DNA of 64,000 nucleotides from Silene latifolia. Lineage: Eukaryota; Streptophyta; Magnoliopsida; Caryophyllales; Caryophyllaceae. The notes under the pieces are model-generated. The model made no database searches. It worked only from the letters and a program-made list of their open reading frames with translations, and was not told the origin of the DNA. Below are positions 22,786-35,554 of this stretch, in pieces (position 1 is the stretch's first letter; each line of letters opens with the position of its first letter). The stretch is taken from contig NC_133528.1 in assembly GCF_048544455.1 (NCBI RefSeq), positions 50,334,293-50,398,292 of the forward strand, given 5' to 3'. A program made the translations under genes and the position numbers.

Positions 22786-25589
22786 TTAGGTTGTTTGCAT
22801 GCAAATCGGTTATAGTTTTTCCGAGTTATACGATTAACAAATAAAACTTATAAATTTGTGTTTATTATGATATATCACGAAATCAATTATGCATATTAAA
22901 GTTTCTGGTCCTAAAATGTATTTTGGATATTTTGGTTAATTTATGGATTTTTATTGTTCATTTTATATAATAATGGCATTAAAATGTGATTTTATGATAA
23001 AAATGTCATTTTGGACTAAAAATAGCTAAACTTCGATTTTTCCAGTGGTTTTTGGATATGTTTTCACATATATCATCTATTAATGACCTGTAAATTTTCA
23101 TAATAAAATGAGTTGTTATGCTCAAAATATGGATTTTTCAAGTTAAAATTGTATTTACATGGGAAAATAGGTTAATATGAGTTATATTTCGAATCTGGTC
23201 ATGGAAATTTAGTATGTTGTCACATGAAATTTTACAAGATGTGTGTAAAATATTTCGCTATAATGAAGTCTTTATGCATGATTTATGAATTTTTGATGAA
23301 AAATCACATAAATAGTGACTTTAATTAGTAAAAATTGCTAAAACATACTTCATGACTAAGGAAAACGTCACATGTTGCATTTTATCATATATTTCAGATC
23401 GAAAATTGAAAAGTTGATAAAAATAATTTTTCTCATTTTTTTATGGTTATAATTGATAAATCCGATAAACCGCAACAATGTTTTACTCGATAAATTTCGA
23501 AATTTTTAACCTAAGTTTTTTAACATTATGAGTGTCATGGTATTTTTCCAGAATTTTCATGAGTTTAAAATTTTAAATTTTGAATTTATTTGAAATTTTT
23601 ATGATTTATTTGAAGTTTATGACATTATATTGTAATTTTAAGTCCTTTTATGAACAATATTAAGAAATATAAGTTAATTATTGTCAATATGTTAGTGGAG
23701 ACTAATTTTAAGTCCTAAGATGGTTAGGGTAATTAACTAGTACATAAATATGATTTTATGTAATTTATTGTGATTTTAAAAGGTTGAATCACGCAAATCC
23801 GTAAAAACCGATTAATATACGATATTGGCTCCTTAAAGGCGATTTAGCATAAAATTGGGCATGTTCATACATATTATAATGCTGCATTTTATTTATGATT
23901 GTCATTTTTAATTTTATGTAATTTTTGAATTATGTAATTTCACTTAGTATGGCATTAGTTTTAATTGATATTACCCGAAATGTATGGGAATATCGATTCG
24001 GTTGTAATTTATTGTGATCTCGTATCACCGTTTTGTAATTTAATAGATTTATTTTTATTTTTAATTACAAATGTATAATAGGAAATTATGTAATTTATTA
24101 TGTAATTTAATTATTCCGGAGTATCTTGAAGACGGTGCCACTCAAGAAGGCGATCCATTAAAGAAAGTGTTGCCTTGAAATGCGTGCCAAGACCGAAGTT
24201 CAAGGGACCAAAGGAGTTGGTTTCCGATTTTGTAATAGTTTATTAGATTTACTATTTTAGGAAGGCCATACTAGGATTTAATTTATGCTTTGCATTTTAT
24301 TTATATGTTGCATGCATCGCTAAATGGCCATAACTAAACATACATTTTAAATCGAGTTTATCGACCGTGTCAATTACAATTATCGTAGTTCACCGCTTTA
24401 GTTCACTTAAAACGTGATAGATAATAAATTGACATGACCTCTCGCTAAAAATAAACAATTGAGACTTAGCCTTACCAAAAAGTAGAAACCATGAAAACCT
24501 ATTTCGTGAGGGAGTGCACTCGGCCACACCGGGGTACAAACCTTGTTACGTAGAGGAAGTGGGTGATAAATGTCTATCCACCGAATTCATGTTGATGAGG
24601 GATTCATCGGCCACACCGTGCCCAAGTTAATGTGGGTTTGGATCATGGACACATTTATTCGAAATTTGGATTGAGCTCAACGGAAGTATTCGTGACCGTA
24701 GTCGCATGTGTTCCGGGCTAAAGATAAATATTAATGTAATTTTATCGACCAAGAGTTCTAAAAGTAGAATCGATTAAAGAGTTAATCCACCGAGTTATAT
24801 TGATGAGGGATTCATCGGCCACACCGTGCCCAAGTTAATATGAATTTGGATCTTGGAATCATTTATAATAGTTGGGTAGAGGTCACTATATAAATGCCCA
24901 TATCTTGTTAAATTATTTACAAGTATTATTATAACGATAAATGTTTTGTTTTCATTATTCCGTTGTCATATTGTTCTATTTCTTTACCACAATTCATATA
25001 CGATATCATTTCGATTTTAGTTCAAATCTCCTTTAAAACATCGTAACTAAAGACAAAATTTGAATTTTTCTTCTAAAAACCTCGTATTATCCATTGTAAG
25101 GATCTCTTGTGAAGAGTATAGATAAAAGTTATTCGTGATCAAAAGGGTTTTTGATTCTTGACTAACATATCTACTTACAATGAATTGGTTCTCATATGCT
25201 TAATTGACTTAAGTACTTTGAAACGTTAAATCATTTTGGTAACTAGATTTGTAGGAAATCAAAATTGACCAAAATACCGCAACCACTTCAATGAAAGTTT
25301 TAAGACTAAACGAATGAATTGAAGAGTAGTCTTCATGAAATTCAATTTTGCTTCTCTAAGCAAAGACTCATTGAAATAAGTGGGAACATTCTCTTAACCG
25401 TTAAGAAAAGGATAAGGTTTTAAAGAAATAAAATTAGAATGGAATTGATACAAGGTAATGTTAAAAGTAAAGTTATTGAGAATAACGATACTAAACCTAT
25501 CAATCCCGACCGATAAAGTTTCCATTGTCTTAATTGTTGGACGCTAGAAAGGAAACTACCCAAATTATTGAAGAATCAACAAGTTAGTT
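22786..25589 (+). other. Copia B leader and gag region, unreadable
   Basis: About 2.8 kb of AT-rich DNA where the leader and gag should lie. No Gag domain or zinc knuckle can be read in any frame. A 40-bp direct repeat occurs at 24592-24631 and 24800-24839, listed separately. Confidence 0.5.
24592..24839 (+). repeat. 40-bp direct repeat in copia B
   Basis: Two nearly identical 40-bp copies (24592-24631 and 24800-24839), containing ATTCATCGGCCACACCGTGC, lie 208 bp apart, with further similarity on both sides. A shorter related piece, CTCGGCCACACCGGGG, occurs near 24510. This is probably a partial tandem duplication. Confidence 0.75.
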
Positions 25590-28100
25590 GTGGGACATCT
25601 AATGGGACCTTCTTCTTTAAATGTTTATTTGATTAACATAAATTTTGCTAGTACTAATTCGTCAATATTAGAAACCAGTGGAGGTTTTCATCATTGTATT
25701 CGATACATGAGATGATTATAATATGACGACTAGCATCAAATAATGTCGAGAGATAGAGTCATTGTGTAATCAATCTAGTTTAGGGTTTATAGTTGTACTT
25801 AATTATGACTATTAAGTGCATAAACTCTAAATAAGAATATAAACTTGTTAAGATACAAAAGAGGTTTCACTTTTGTGACCCTATACACCACAATTTGATG
25901 TATGGCTAGTCCATTATCAAGGTCAATATATTCTAAAATAAAATAGAATGATATATCATGTAGATGATGCAAGACTCAAATTGGTAACCCAAGATTGAAC
26001 CTTAGATTCTGGAATGATGAACGCGAAGAGTTATCGAGTACTCTTGAAACCATTAGATCTTATGGTATATGCGTATCTTGTAATCAAAGCAAGATGTCTC
26101 GTGCCTTTTGGTTGAAAAGGAGATCGAGGTTGTAAATCATTGATCCAAAATAGGTTGATCACTTTCTTTTACCAACGATTTAAGTTGACGCTAATGTGTT
26201 CACTTAATAAGGTAAATAGTGAAATCTTTGAAGAAGTTCAAAGAGTTCGAGGAATCACGATTTAGTCGTGATGGGATTATCAAAGTGAAGACTTTGATAT
26301 AAGCCAAATAAAATGTGATATAGTATCACAAGTTAATCTCTCTTAATACACATTATGGGATAATGTGTGGTTGGATAAAGAAATCAAACGCTATTCGATA
26401 TGGTTTGGACTTCTATCAAGTTACCTTGAGTTACTTGATCCTTTTGGGGATTTTATCATTTTTTCTAAATTATTTTTTCCACTAAATCTAAAACGAATCA
26501 TATGAGATATGAAATGGTAGGGTACCATGTTTGTAAGTTTTCAAAAGAAACAAATGCTCATTTTTCCTTACTATAATCACGAGTACAACGGGTTTGTGGC
26601 TCGTGAAGCTGTCTTTCTAGAATACAAGTTTATTTCTAGAAGACAGAGTGGGAGAAATTATTCAAGAGCCACAAAGAATGTTATGTCGCAAGAAACTGGT
26701 CTTTCTTGGCTACATGAGACGTTTTGTACGTTTTGTGTAAGACGTTGTTTCTTCAAAACCTAGGAGGTTAAAGTTATCACTTGTTGAAGATGATGAATTA
26801 GTGTTACTTTAAGAAAGTAAAGAGCTTGCAACTTACAAAGAAATTGTTTGATTCAAGTTGATTACTTCTGGAAAGTAATGAACATATGACTTACATGAGA
26901 GTGTTTAAGTCACAACTCAATTCAAGGCTTAGAGCCATGAAAATCCGAAATAAATTCCAAGTGAATTGAGAGATATCAAAGCTTGATTGGTGGCAAAGGG
27001 TTTTGCACTAGTTGAAATGCTTAAGTCTATTTGGATTTTCTTAGGGATTGTGTTTCATTATAATGATATACATATAACAAGTGAATCTAAAACCCACTTC
27101 TTCAATTAGAAGGAATGTATTCAATACATGTCTTGAGTTTTGTAGATTCTTGCAATCCTAAGATAATATGAATCTTAAGAGAGGGTCTTAAGTAGGACAT
27201 CAATGAGTTGGAATCAATATTTTGATCATGTTATAAAACTTTTCTCGATAAGTCGAGAAGTTGTGTTTATACATTGAGTTTAGTGGGAGATACGGAAATT
27301 TTAATTAGTCTAATATGTGGATGACATATTAATCATTGGGAATGATTTAAGACTTGGAGAAATATAATACATCTTTAATATCCAGATTTATGGAGATAAA
27401 TCCACATGATATTAGCGTCAAATAAGAAGTCTTATGTTGATAAGATTCATGACTAGTTCAATCAAGTTGAACATATTTGATTGATTCCATTTGCTTCCGC
27501 TGCCGAATCAATTAAATAGGAAATGATGTATAACACTTCATATACTTTGAGTATGATGAATTGTTTCAAATCGAATTTAAGTAATAGTTACCTAGTAAGC
27601 CGTAAAGATTACCCTTAAGTGCTTGCAGAAGCATTAAGGATGTAAGGCAAAGTGTTTTTTGATGCAATTTTGTGTAAGGGTGTTACACAAATGACAATTG
27701 ACAATTGATATTGCGCATGGTTTCCGACAAAACCATAATCAAAACACATTAGGATGGTTAAGATACCATTGTGGCTATGTTATTTAAGAAATAGATTTTC
27801 TAGAATCGTTCTAGGCAATAAAGAACAATGAGAAATATTTACAACGGAAATTGAGTACACTTGCAATCATGGGATGTGCAAGAGGGATGAGTTCCGCACA
27901 CTATGAAAACAGTGGGAGCTATTTTAAGGCAAGAAAACCTATGTCTAGATTGGATCTAGACACGTACTCAGAAAGTTTTGTAATGCAAATGTATACATTA
28001 CGAAAGGAAAACAAGTATGTAGCAAGGTTGAGCAGGGAGTTGCTAAAACCTACTTAGCAAGGCCTAATCATAGGCTAAACATGATGAGTCATGTCATTTC
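25590..28100 (+). pseudogene. Copia B pol relic
   Basis: Traces in normal order but many frames: a protease-like patch near 25600-25700 with its active site gone; a pre-integrase zinc patch (about 26000-26110) with YGICVSCNQSKM; the integrase-RT linker at 26585-26660 with FVAREAVFLE and ISRRQSG; RT start MLKSIWIFLGI near 27015; a patch of SWNQYFDHVI type near 27210; and the catalytic box as VDDILIIGND near 27315. Stops and shifts lie between almost all pieces, so no functional product is possible. Confidence 0.75.
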
Positions 28101-28927
28101 AATTGAATTGAAATGAACAACTACATACAAGATCAAATTAGATTATAGAATATGAAATAGTAATCAGGCATTGACTATTCATATGTGATAATTGCATTTG
28201 TCGTTCGAGTTTTTACTTTAAAACCTCTTTTCTTGTACTTTGTTACATCCAAACTGGTTGTAGAGACAATATTGAACCCTGTTAAAGTGAACCCGTATTA
28301 ACATGGTATTCGCCCATAGTCATTGTATGAGGTGACGTCTCGAAGTGACTAGAGTGTGATGCGATTGATGGCAAGTTCAGTGCCATACAGTCATGTGAGA
28401 TGACTAGTCGATCACATAGGCAGACTGCTAGGAACACTTTGTCGGGCAGTGACCGCTTATAGAGTTCTGGCAAATTTATATAGCCTGGTCGTGGCGATAG
28501 CTACTATAGTATTCTAATGAGTCGATTCTTTTGACTAAAGACTGTTCGCCTAAGATGGCACAGTTTCAGATTAGTTTTGATTTATGTTACTACGACCTTC
28601 GTAAATGGGGTCAAATGGGCATATTTTGGGTTATGATGGTTGTGGCTAGTCGAAGGGAATAGTGCGATAGGAATTGTCCACCCCCTTGTCAGGGTTAAAA
28701 CAATATCTCAGGGCCACTCGAGGAGTAATAAAATGAAATGCGTGGCCACGCTCGGAAGGTATCTATAGTAGATAAATTCCGGTCAATCAGTTATTCTCCA
28801 GATCGAGGAAACCACTCTCGATATGATCACTCGCAAGTACGACCCGAAAGACACCTTGCATTGAGTGGGAGATAGTAATAGGACAAGAGAATTGGTGACG
28901 CACACTTGTCGAGGACAAGTGGGAGAT
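28101..28927 (+). other. Copia B tail and polypurine tract
   Basis: Non-coding tail before the 3' LTR. The last bases, GACAAGTGGGAGAT, are the polypurine tract. The stretch from about 28700 shares GCGTGGCCACGC and CATTGAGTGGGAGA blocks with the inverted tail of copia A. Confidence 0.7.
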
Positions 28928-30233
28928 TGTTGGAGTGTCCCCGATAATAATGCGATCACAATTGTCGATCATGATGATCACATGTTTAAATCTCATTTTA
29001 AGAATACGTAAGGGATGATTCATTTTATAGTCAACTGATCAACATTAATCGGTAACGATTGGCTTGCTAGAGTTTGACGTTTATCGTCGTGGGACGGTGG
29101 TGGTCGATTGATCCCTTAAGGTCACACCTAAAGAATGATGCCCTTATCTGTAAAGTTGATTAATTGTATGACGATACAAGTTGATCAATTCCTTAAAATT
29201 GAACAATTCATTTGTGAGAGAGAATATTGATTTCTTATTTTAATGAGATTAAATAAGATTTATTTTGTAATAAAATGCTTTATTACTAAAATTGTTTATT
29301 GTTTGAGAAACGATAGAAATAAGGATGAATGGTTAATTATAATTACAAGATGTTGTGAATTATAATTTTATGACCCATTTTATTTATGTGATCAAGTATC
29401 ACTAGTCAATTTGTTGCATGTAATTTAATTAATTTGTAAAATGATATTTATGTGATGAATATGCATTAAATTAATTAATAACATGTATAACACTACATGT
29501 TACATATTGTGTGACAAATGACAATTTGACAAAATAAAATGGTAGTCCATTTTAAGTAGGTGGACCGAATTGGAGGAGTATGTAGTGGGTTGTGCTTATA
29601 TTATTTTATGTGATAGAATTTAAATAATAAGCCTACACTACACTAGCCTTACATGCCTAAGGTTTTGAGAAGAACAAAAGCTAAAAAAGTGAAAGACCAT
29701 ATATTGGTCTCCTCCTCCTAAAAACCGTGACCCCTCCTCTTTAGTGGATTTTATTTTTCCTCTAATTATTCTCTTAATGCTTGTCCATTCAAATGACATG
29801 CATAGTTTTTCCTCTCTCTCATATTAATCCTTTTCTTCATCAAAACATGAGATTTTTGATTGAAATTGTTCATAAAAGATTACTAAAATTATTAGTGTAA
29901 TATATGAGTATTAGTAATCAATTTTAAGGTAAACTACTAAACTAATATCTAGCTAATATTATTTAGTGGAGATAAGGGATAATCTTGGGTGCTATCAAGA
30001 GGAGAATCTCTACTTTGGGATTTTTGGAGGATCATCCAACATTAGGAAGCTCAAGAACAAGTGAGTAGGAGAACTCATTTGTGTCCATATATCCGAAATC
30101 TCAATGTAAGGTTGACGATTTCTTCTCTATATTTATTTATGTTTGCATGCATAAGATCTAAATTAATTTTATGACTAAATTAATAGTAACATATATGAAT
30201 ATGTTGAGTATAATGAGATATAGATTTCCAACA
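28928..30233 (+). repeat. Copia B 3' LTR (1306 bp)
   Basis: Partner of 21465-22769, starting TGTTGGAG and ending CCAACA, followed by the GATGC duplication and the resumed Athila integrase frame. Confidence 0.92.
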
Positions 30234-30758
30234 GATGCTTTGTGGGCCTATCGCACGGCCTACAAAATGCCAATCGAGATGTCACCTTACCGCTTACTTT
30301 TTGGAAAACCGTGTCATCTACCCGTGGAGGTTGAGCATAGAGCTTATTGGGCAGTCAAATCATTCAATTTTCAAATGAGTGAAGCGGGGCTTCATAGGAA
30401 ACTTCAACTCCAAGAATTGGAAGAAATTCGGAATGATGCTTATGAAAATGCTTCCATTTACAAGGCAAGAACAAGAGCATGGCACGATAACATGATTTCA
30501 AGAAGAGTGTTTCAAGTGGGAGAGAAAGTCTTACTCTTTCAAAATCGGCTTAGACTTTTGTCCGGGAAATTGAGGTCTAGATGGATAGGACCATATCAGG
30601 TGGTTCGTGTTTTTCCATATGGGGCAATTGAAGTCAAATGCTTAAAGTACGGGAAAGTTTTGAAAGTGAACGGTCAAAGACTTAAGCACTATCATGAAGG
30701 AATTGAAGTGGGTGAAGTGGAAACACTCCACCTTGTTGATCCAATTTATTCAAATTAA
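30234..30758 (+). pseudogene. Athila integrase C-terminal part
   Basis: This resumes the host frame exactly after copia [11 protein letters not shown], then SPYRLLFGK, the helical linker [12 protein letters not shown], and the C-terminal GPY/F module [10 protein letters not shown] (about 30570-30600), which contributes to target or chromatin binding. The frame is open to the TAA at 30756-30758, the end of pol. It is non-functional only because it is separated from the rest of the gene. Confidence 0.85.
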
Positions 30759-31361
30759 TGAAGATGCAACTTTGTCGAGCCATCGACGTTAAATAAACGG
30801 CAAAATTTTGTAAATATTTCTTCCCTTGCATATATAAATTCCGCATTTCATTGTTTTTATTGCATTTTGCATATTTAAATTAATTGCATCATTTAATTCT
30901 TGCATTATAAATTAAATCATTTGCATTTTCATTAATGTTTTGGCATGTTAGGATGTTTTAATGTGTGTTTTAGTGTATAGGTTATCAACTCAAAGGGATG
31001 TGTGATGAAAGGAAGGAAGAAATATGTGTAAAATAATTGGTTAGATTGAAGAATTAAGCAACAAAGAGTGCACTTCCAGCAGCAAAGCCGCACCGTGCGA
31101 GTTCTCCAAGAGCAAATCTCGCACCGTGCGAGAAATCTCAACATACCCACTTCAGCTCAATTTTTCGCGACATACTTCACTTGTTCTTCCCCAATTCCTT
31201 TCATATTCATCCTCTCTCTTCATCCTTACCCTAAACCACTCAAAATCACTCCCTAAAACCTTCACAAATCATCAAATTCAAGCAATTAACCTTCAAGTTT
31301 CATCAATTTCCATTACCCAACATCAATTTGGGCAAGGTAATTGCAGAAAAATCAACATTCC
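30759..31361 (+). other. Athila spacer after pol
   Basis: Non-coding host sequence between pol and the third ORF, AT-rich at first. It contains copy 3 of the palindrome pair (31090-31132) and ends at ATTCC (31357-31361), the target duplication of the Sirevirus. It continues at 46110. Confidence 0.7.
31090..31132. repeat. CTCGCAC palindrome pair, copy 3 (spacer)
   Basis: CGCAC-C-GTGCG (31090-31100) and CTCGCAC-C-GTGCGAG (31118-31132). Arms are shorter than in the LTR copy, yet the two-unit layout and approximate spacing are kept. Confidence 0.8.
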
Positions 31362-33039
31362 TGTTGGACCATATAGATATATGATTAAGTTTTGATAATG
31401 ACAAGTGTGTGCCTCGTCTTATATAAACTCTTGCTCGTAATCGTTTGTTTAGTCTTTGTTAGATTAACTTAGGTTTACAAGTTTAGCTAGTAATGTTATA
31501 GCATTCTCGGCTATAACATTGAAGATTTGTGAGGCATCATTCAAGTAATGTTATAGCAGCTTGAGCTATAACATTGAAGATTCTTAAAGCGTCATAGTAA
31601 CTGTAACAAGTTTCAAGTATGATGGTCACTCAAGCAAAAGGCTAGATCAAGTCTTTAACAAAGCTAAAGATGAAGAGCTTTTGGTCAAGATAAAAAGAAG
31701 ATCCTGTCACTGAAGATCTCCAGGAAGATTAGTTAGTATAGGTCTTCATCTAATGACGGTATCTTAAGATAAGAATATTGGAAAGGTAAAGTTATAGCTA
31801 TTTCACCTATAACTTTACTCACCAAACTTAAAGTTATAGATGTTTCTACTATAACTTTAGGTAGCATTTTAATAGCACGATTTCAATAGTTTTAAAATCA
31901 TTTTTCAAAGGTTAAAATTCTTTAAACATATTTCGAAATCATTTGTATCTATAGTAGAGTTTATATATGGGTGGTTATAATGAATAACTTGCATATCTCT
32001 ATTGGTTAGTAAAACGACTTATGGGTCGTCATGCTACCTAGGGTTTGCTAGTTTATTTAACCTAACCCTAATCCAAGAAGAGAGATGTTTATCCAAGATG
32101 AGCACGGGTCTAGGGTTTCGGCCGTGGGCTGTAAACCGTTGGGGCGTGTGAGTTGTTGTGTATAAGTAACCTATCTAATCAAATCTAGCTTATATTTAAA
32201 TAAGATATTTTTCTATCTTAATAATATATGATTTGATTTGTTTACTTATCTAAACATCTTAAAGATATAGTTTTAGAAAACAAATAAGATTCACTTTTAT
32301 CTTATTTACCTAACCTATAATATCTTGGATTAAATTAGGAAAGAGATAAGGAATTATCTCTTGCAAATCTTGCCGCCTATCTCACGGCATCCTAGGGTTT
32401 CGTGCAAACCCTAGTTCTCTCTTCTACTATAAATACACTTGATCATTCCTTATTCAAAAAAAAGCTTTTCGAAATACAACAACCCTTGCAAACATATTTG
32501 AGTTTAATTTTTAATTGTTTTATTGTTTTGCTTTTGGAAATATTACGAAAAGTCGTGCTCTTTAATTTTCTTATCTTTCTTAAGGTTACGTCATAAGATA
32601 ATAGTACTTCATATTGTTTCTTACTCGTTCAGTTGTGTGAACACCTAGAAGAACAATCAAGTGCTTTCTTAGTAACTTAAGATAGTCAAAATCGAATATC
32701 TAGTGATATTCAAATTGAGTTATAGTTAGAGTTAACTATACGAGTTGGGTTGATAATTTTGTAATCCGGAGTAAGGTACTAAAATTATTAATCGAGAATA
32801 GTGGACGTAGGCTTCGACGTGTGAAGCTGAACCACTTCAAATATCGTGTGTCCTTGCAGTTTTCATTTTAGTCATTTCATTACGTTCATAATCATGTAGT
32901 TAATTAATTAAAGTTTAATCAATAAATTTTAAGTAATTAATTACCTTGATATAAAATAAAAAGTAGGCATAAATTTTAAATACTCAATTCACCCCCCCCC
33001 CCCCCCCTCTCGAGTATTTCGGGTGTGATAGACTCTTCA
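31362..33039 (+). repeat. Sirevirus 5' LTR (1678 bp)
   Basis: Starts TGTTGGACCATATAG, ends GACTCTTCA. Four inverted repeats built on GTTATAG lie in its first 500 bp: 31492-31520, 31547-31575, 31786-31818 and 31829-31859. A C run is at 32992-33007. A TATA-like CTATAAATAC lies near 32427. Confidence 0.93.
31492..31859. repeat. Four GTTATAG palindromes in the Sirevirus LTR
   Basis: AATGTTATAGC/GCTATAACATT occurs twice (31492-31520, 31547-31575), then GTAAAGTTATAG/CTATAACTTTAC (31786-31818) and TAAAGTTATAG/CTATAACTTTA (31829-31859). Arms of 11-12 bp are perfect and loops are 7-9 nt. The same set repeats in the 3' LTR from about 41638. Related palindromes occur inside gag and pol. Confidence 0.85.
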
Positions 33040-33041
33040 AT

Positions 33042-33054
33042 TGGTATCAAAGCC
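33042..33054 (+). other. Sirevirus primer-binding site, tRNA-Met type
   Basis: TGGTATCAAAGCC starts 3 nt after the LTR. It differs from the usual TGGTATCAGAGC by one base. Confidence 0.85.
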
Positions 33055-33151
33055 TTGTGCTCTTGATTGCCTAACCGCAAAGAGGCTAGATCCGTCTATC
33101 TTTTTATCTTTTTATTTTATTTTCATTCCATTTTTGCCTTACACGTGTGAA

Positions 33152-35554
33152 ATGGATTCCAAGTATCTTAAGTGTCCAGTCTTTGATGGGAAGAATTATG
33201 GACTTTGGAAAAACATGATGACACACTACATAAAAGGACATGATTGGGAGTGCTGGACGATTATAAAGAACGGACCACATAAAATTTTGGTCGCATCTTC
33301 GGAAGGCACTACCTATGAGAAAAAGGAAGAAGACTATGTTGAGGCTGATTACAAGAAAGCTGAGAAAAACTCGAAAGCGATAAGCCTGTTACAAAACGGC
33401 GTGACATCAACTGAATTCGATCGTTTTTCTTCTTGCACTTCGGCCAAGGAAATATGGGATGGTCTTGAATTGGCCTATGAAGGAACGTCGGCTGTAAGGA
33501 AATATCGCATTGACTTGATGATTCAAAAATATGAACTTTTTAGAATGGAAAGGAATGAATCACTTGATTGCATGTCAGCACGATTTTCTACTATAGTCAA
33601 TGAGCTCAAAAATCTTGGTAAAACTTTCAACTCCGAGGATATTGCTAGAAAAGTACTTAGGAGTTTAACCAAGAAATGGCGTCCCAAGGTCACGGTCATG
33701 GAAGAAGTCAGAGATCTTACTTCTCTTCCTTATGCAGAACTTATTGGTGCTCTCATGGCTCTTGAACTCGTCCTGGAAGACGATGAGACCGAGGCCAGTA
33801 ACACTAAAAGCATGGCTTTACAAGCTTCTGCCAAGGAAGAAGAAGATGTTGAAATAGAGGACGAGACAGTCTTGTTTGCTAAACGATTCAACAAATGCAT
33901 CTTCAGAAATAAGTAAGCAAAATAGTCTAATAACAATAACAACAAGTTCTCTAATAAGAAAACGTCTGAGTCAAAGAATACGTTTGACAATAGAGGATGC
34001 TTCAAGTGTGGAGAATCCGGTCATATGATTAAGGATTGTCCCACATGGGAAAAAATTAAAGACAAAGCAAAACGTGAAAAGACCAAGAAGGAATTCAAGC
34101 AAGTGATGATGGCATCATGCTGGGGAGATCTCGACCCTGAGGACGACGAGGTATCAGAAGAAGAAGAAGTTGCTAACCTATGTCTAAGCAACGTCAGTCT
34201 AGACCTCTTCTCGGACAATGATAAAGATAGCGTGGACTCCTACTGCTGCTTCATAGGAGATTCCGATTCAGAAGAAGAAGAAGAGGTAAGTTATCTTGAA
34301 CTTAAGAAAAGTGTTAAGAAATTACCTAAGAATGCTTTAATTGAATATTTTGAGCAATCTCTTGATAAGTGTCACGAACAAGAAATGGAATTGAAAGACT
34401 TGAAAGAACAAATTCTCGATATTGCTGAAGAGAATCATCTCCTTAAAACAAAGGCCAAAAAGCTCAAATCTAAAGTTACAGCTATTATGGATACAACTTT
34501 AGATACGACAAATGCTGAGAAGAAGGCTCTTGAGTCTAAAGTTATAGCTAATGAAGCTACAACCTCAGACCTGAAACTCAACATTAAGCATCTTCAAGCC
34601 AAAGTTATAGCTAGTGAAGCTATAACATTGGAATTGAGGAAAGTCAAAGAGCTTCTTGAGACCAAGGCTACGGCTAGAGAGGCCGTGATCTCAGATCAAA
34701 AGAAGGAGATCGAATCTCTAACTCAGCAATTAAAGGAATCTAAAACCGATCTATTAAATACTAAAAGAACGCATACTGGGATGGTACGAGTTCTCAATGA
34801 CAGATTCCAGAACTTTCGTGACAATTATGAAGAGACTCATCCTCCCAAGGTCGTAGAGTCAGACCATTCTAAATGCAACAAAGAAATAGAGTCCTTAAAA
34901 GAATTACTCTTGCATGCTAGAAAAGTTCACGAGAAATGGGAAGGTAGCACACGTGTCCTAAATTTCCTGACTGAGCAATCAGATAATAACATGAAAATGG
35001 GATTAGGACATGAGTGCTATGGTCGTAGAGATCACTCTAAATGCAAATCAACCCCTTCCGAACGAGATTTCAGAAGGGGAAAATATACAAATTTACCAGA
35101 ATATTTGATTTGCAATTACTGTGGTCATACTGGACATATCCAAGAAAATTGTGTCAAATATGCTCAGGATTTAAGAAAAGGAATCAACTTTGTTAAAGCA
35201 TCCGACACTCTTTTCGAGGATAATGATTGTACCCCATCAAAACCAAGTACAAGTGAAGAACGCAACAACGATCATCGTTGGTTCTACGATATGAGTTTTG
35301 ATTTCAAAAAGGCTACAAAATCAAAACAAGCACCTAAACCTAAAGAGCCCTTCAACACCAAAGCTCCTCCAAAACAACCTGAAAGATCACGACATAAGGA
35401 ACCCACAACTAAACCTAAGACGGATCCTAAACAAACCCATTTTCCTCCAAAACGAAAAGTTATAAAAAGGGTTTGGGTTAGAAAAGATATAGTTTTTAGA
35501 GTGACTAACGTCAAAGGACCCAACTTAGCTTGGGTACCTAAAAACTGTATCTAA
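33152..35554 (+). pseudogene. Sirevirus gag with two in-frame stops
   Basis: Capsid and nucleocapsid polyprotein. One frame runs from ATG 33152 to TAA 35552-35554. It is broken by TAA 33914-33916 and TAG 33923-33925. Parts: copia-type Gag core from MDSKYLKCPVFDG; an acidic stretch before the first stop; CCHC knuckle 1 at 33998-34039; an acidic patch (about 34130-34290); a long Lys/Glu-rich coiled coil (about 34320-34760) that includes a repeated KVIA-x-EA-x-T peptide; CCHC knuckle 2 at 35111-35152; and a Pro/Lys-rich basic tail. Without the two stops it would be unusually long, as in Sireviruses. Confidence 0.85.
34470..34626. repeat. GTTATAGC palindromes within gag
   Basis: The best is GTTATAGCT-AGTGA-AGCTATAAC (34604-34626, perfect). 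Weaker copies: AAGTTATAGCT with AGCTACAACCT (34538-34564) and CTAAAGTT with AACTTTAG (34470-34502). All share the reading frame, giving KVIAxEAIT-like peptides at each site. Confidence 0.75.

Larger units (their letters stand above)
21465..30233 (+). mobile_element. Copia B: full-length Ty1/copia element, coding region decayed
   Basis: LTRs 21465-22769 and 28928-30233, duplication GATGC (21460-21464, 30234-30238), inserted in the Athila integrase without loss of host codons. The 6.2-kb interior has no long open frame, but traces of protease, pre-integrase zinc region, integrase-RT linker, RT and tail occur in the normal copia order. Both LTRs are nearly alike, so it moved recently relative to the decay of its genes. 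Confidence 0.9.

Noticed and set aside
32992..33007. Poly-C run as a special regulatory site
   Set aside because: Both Sirevirus LTRs have it at different lengths; it behaves as an unstable homopolymer, possibly with sequencing error.
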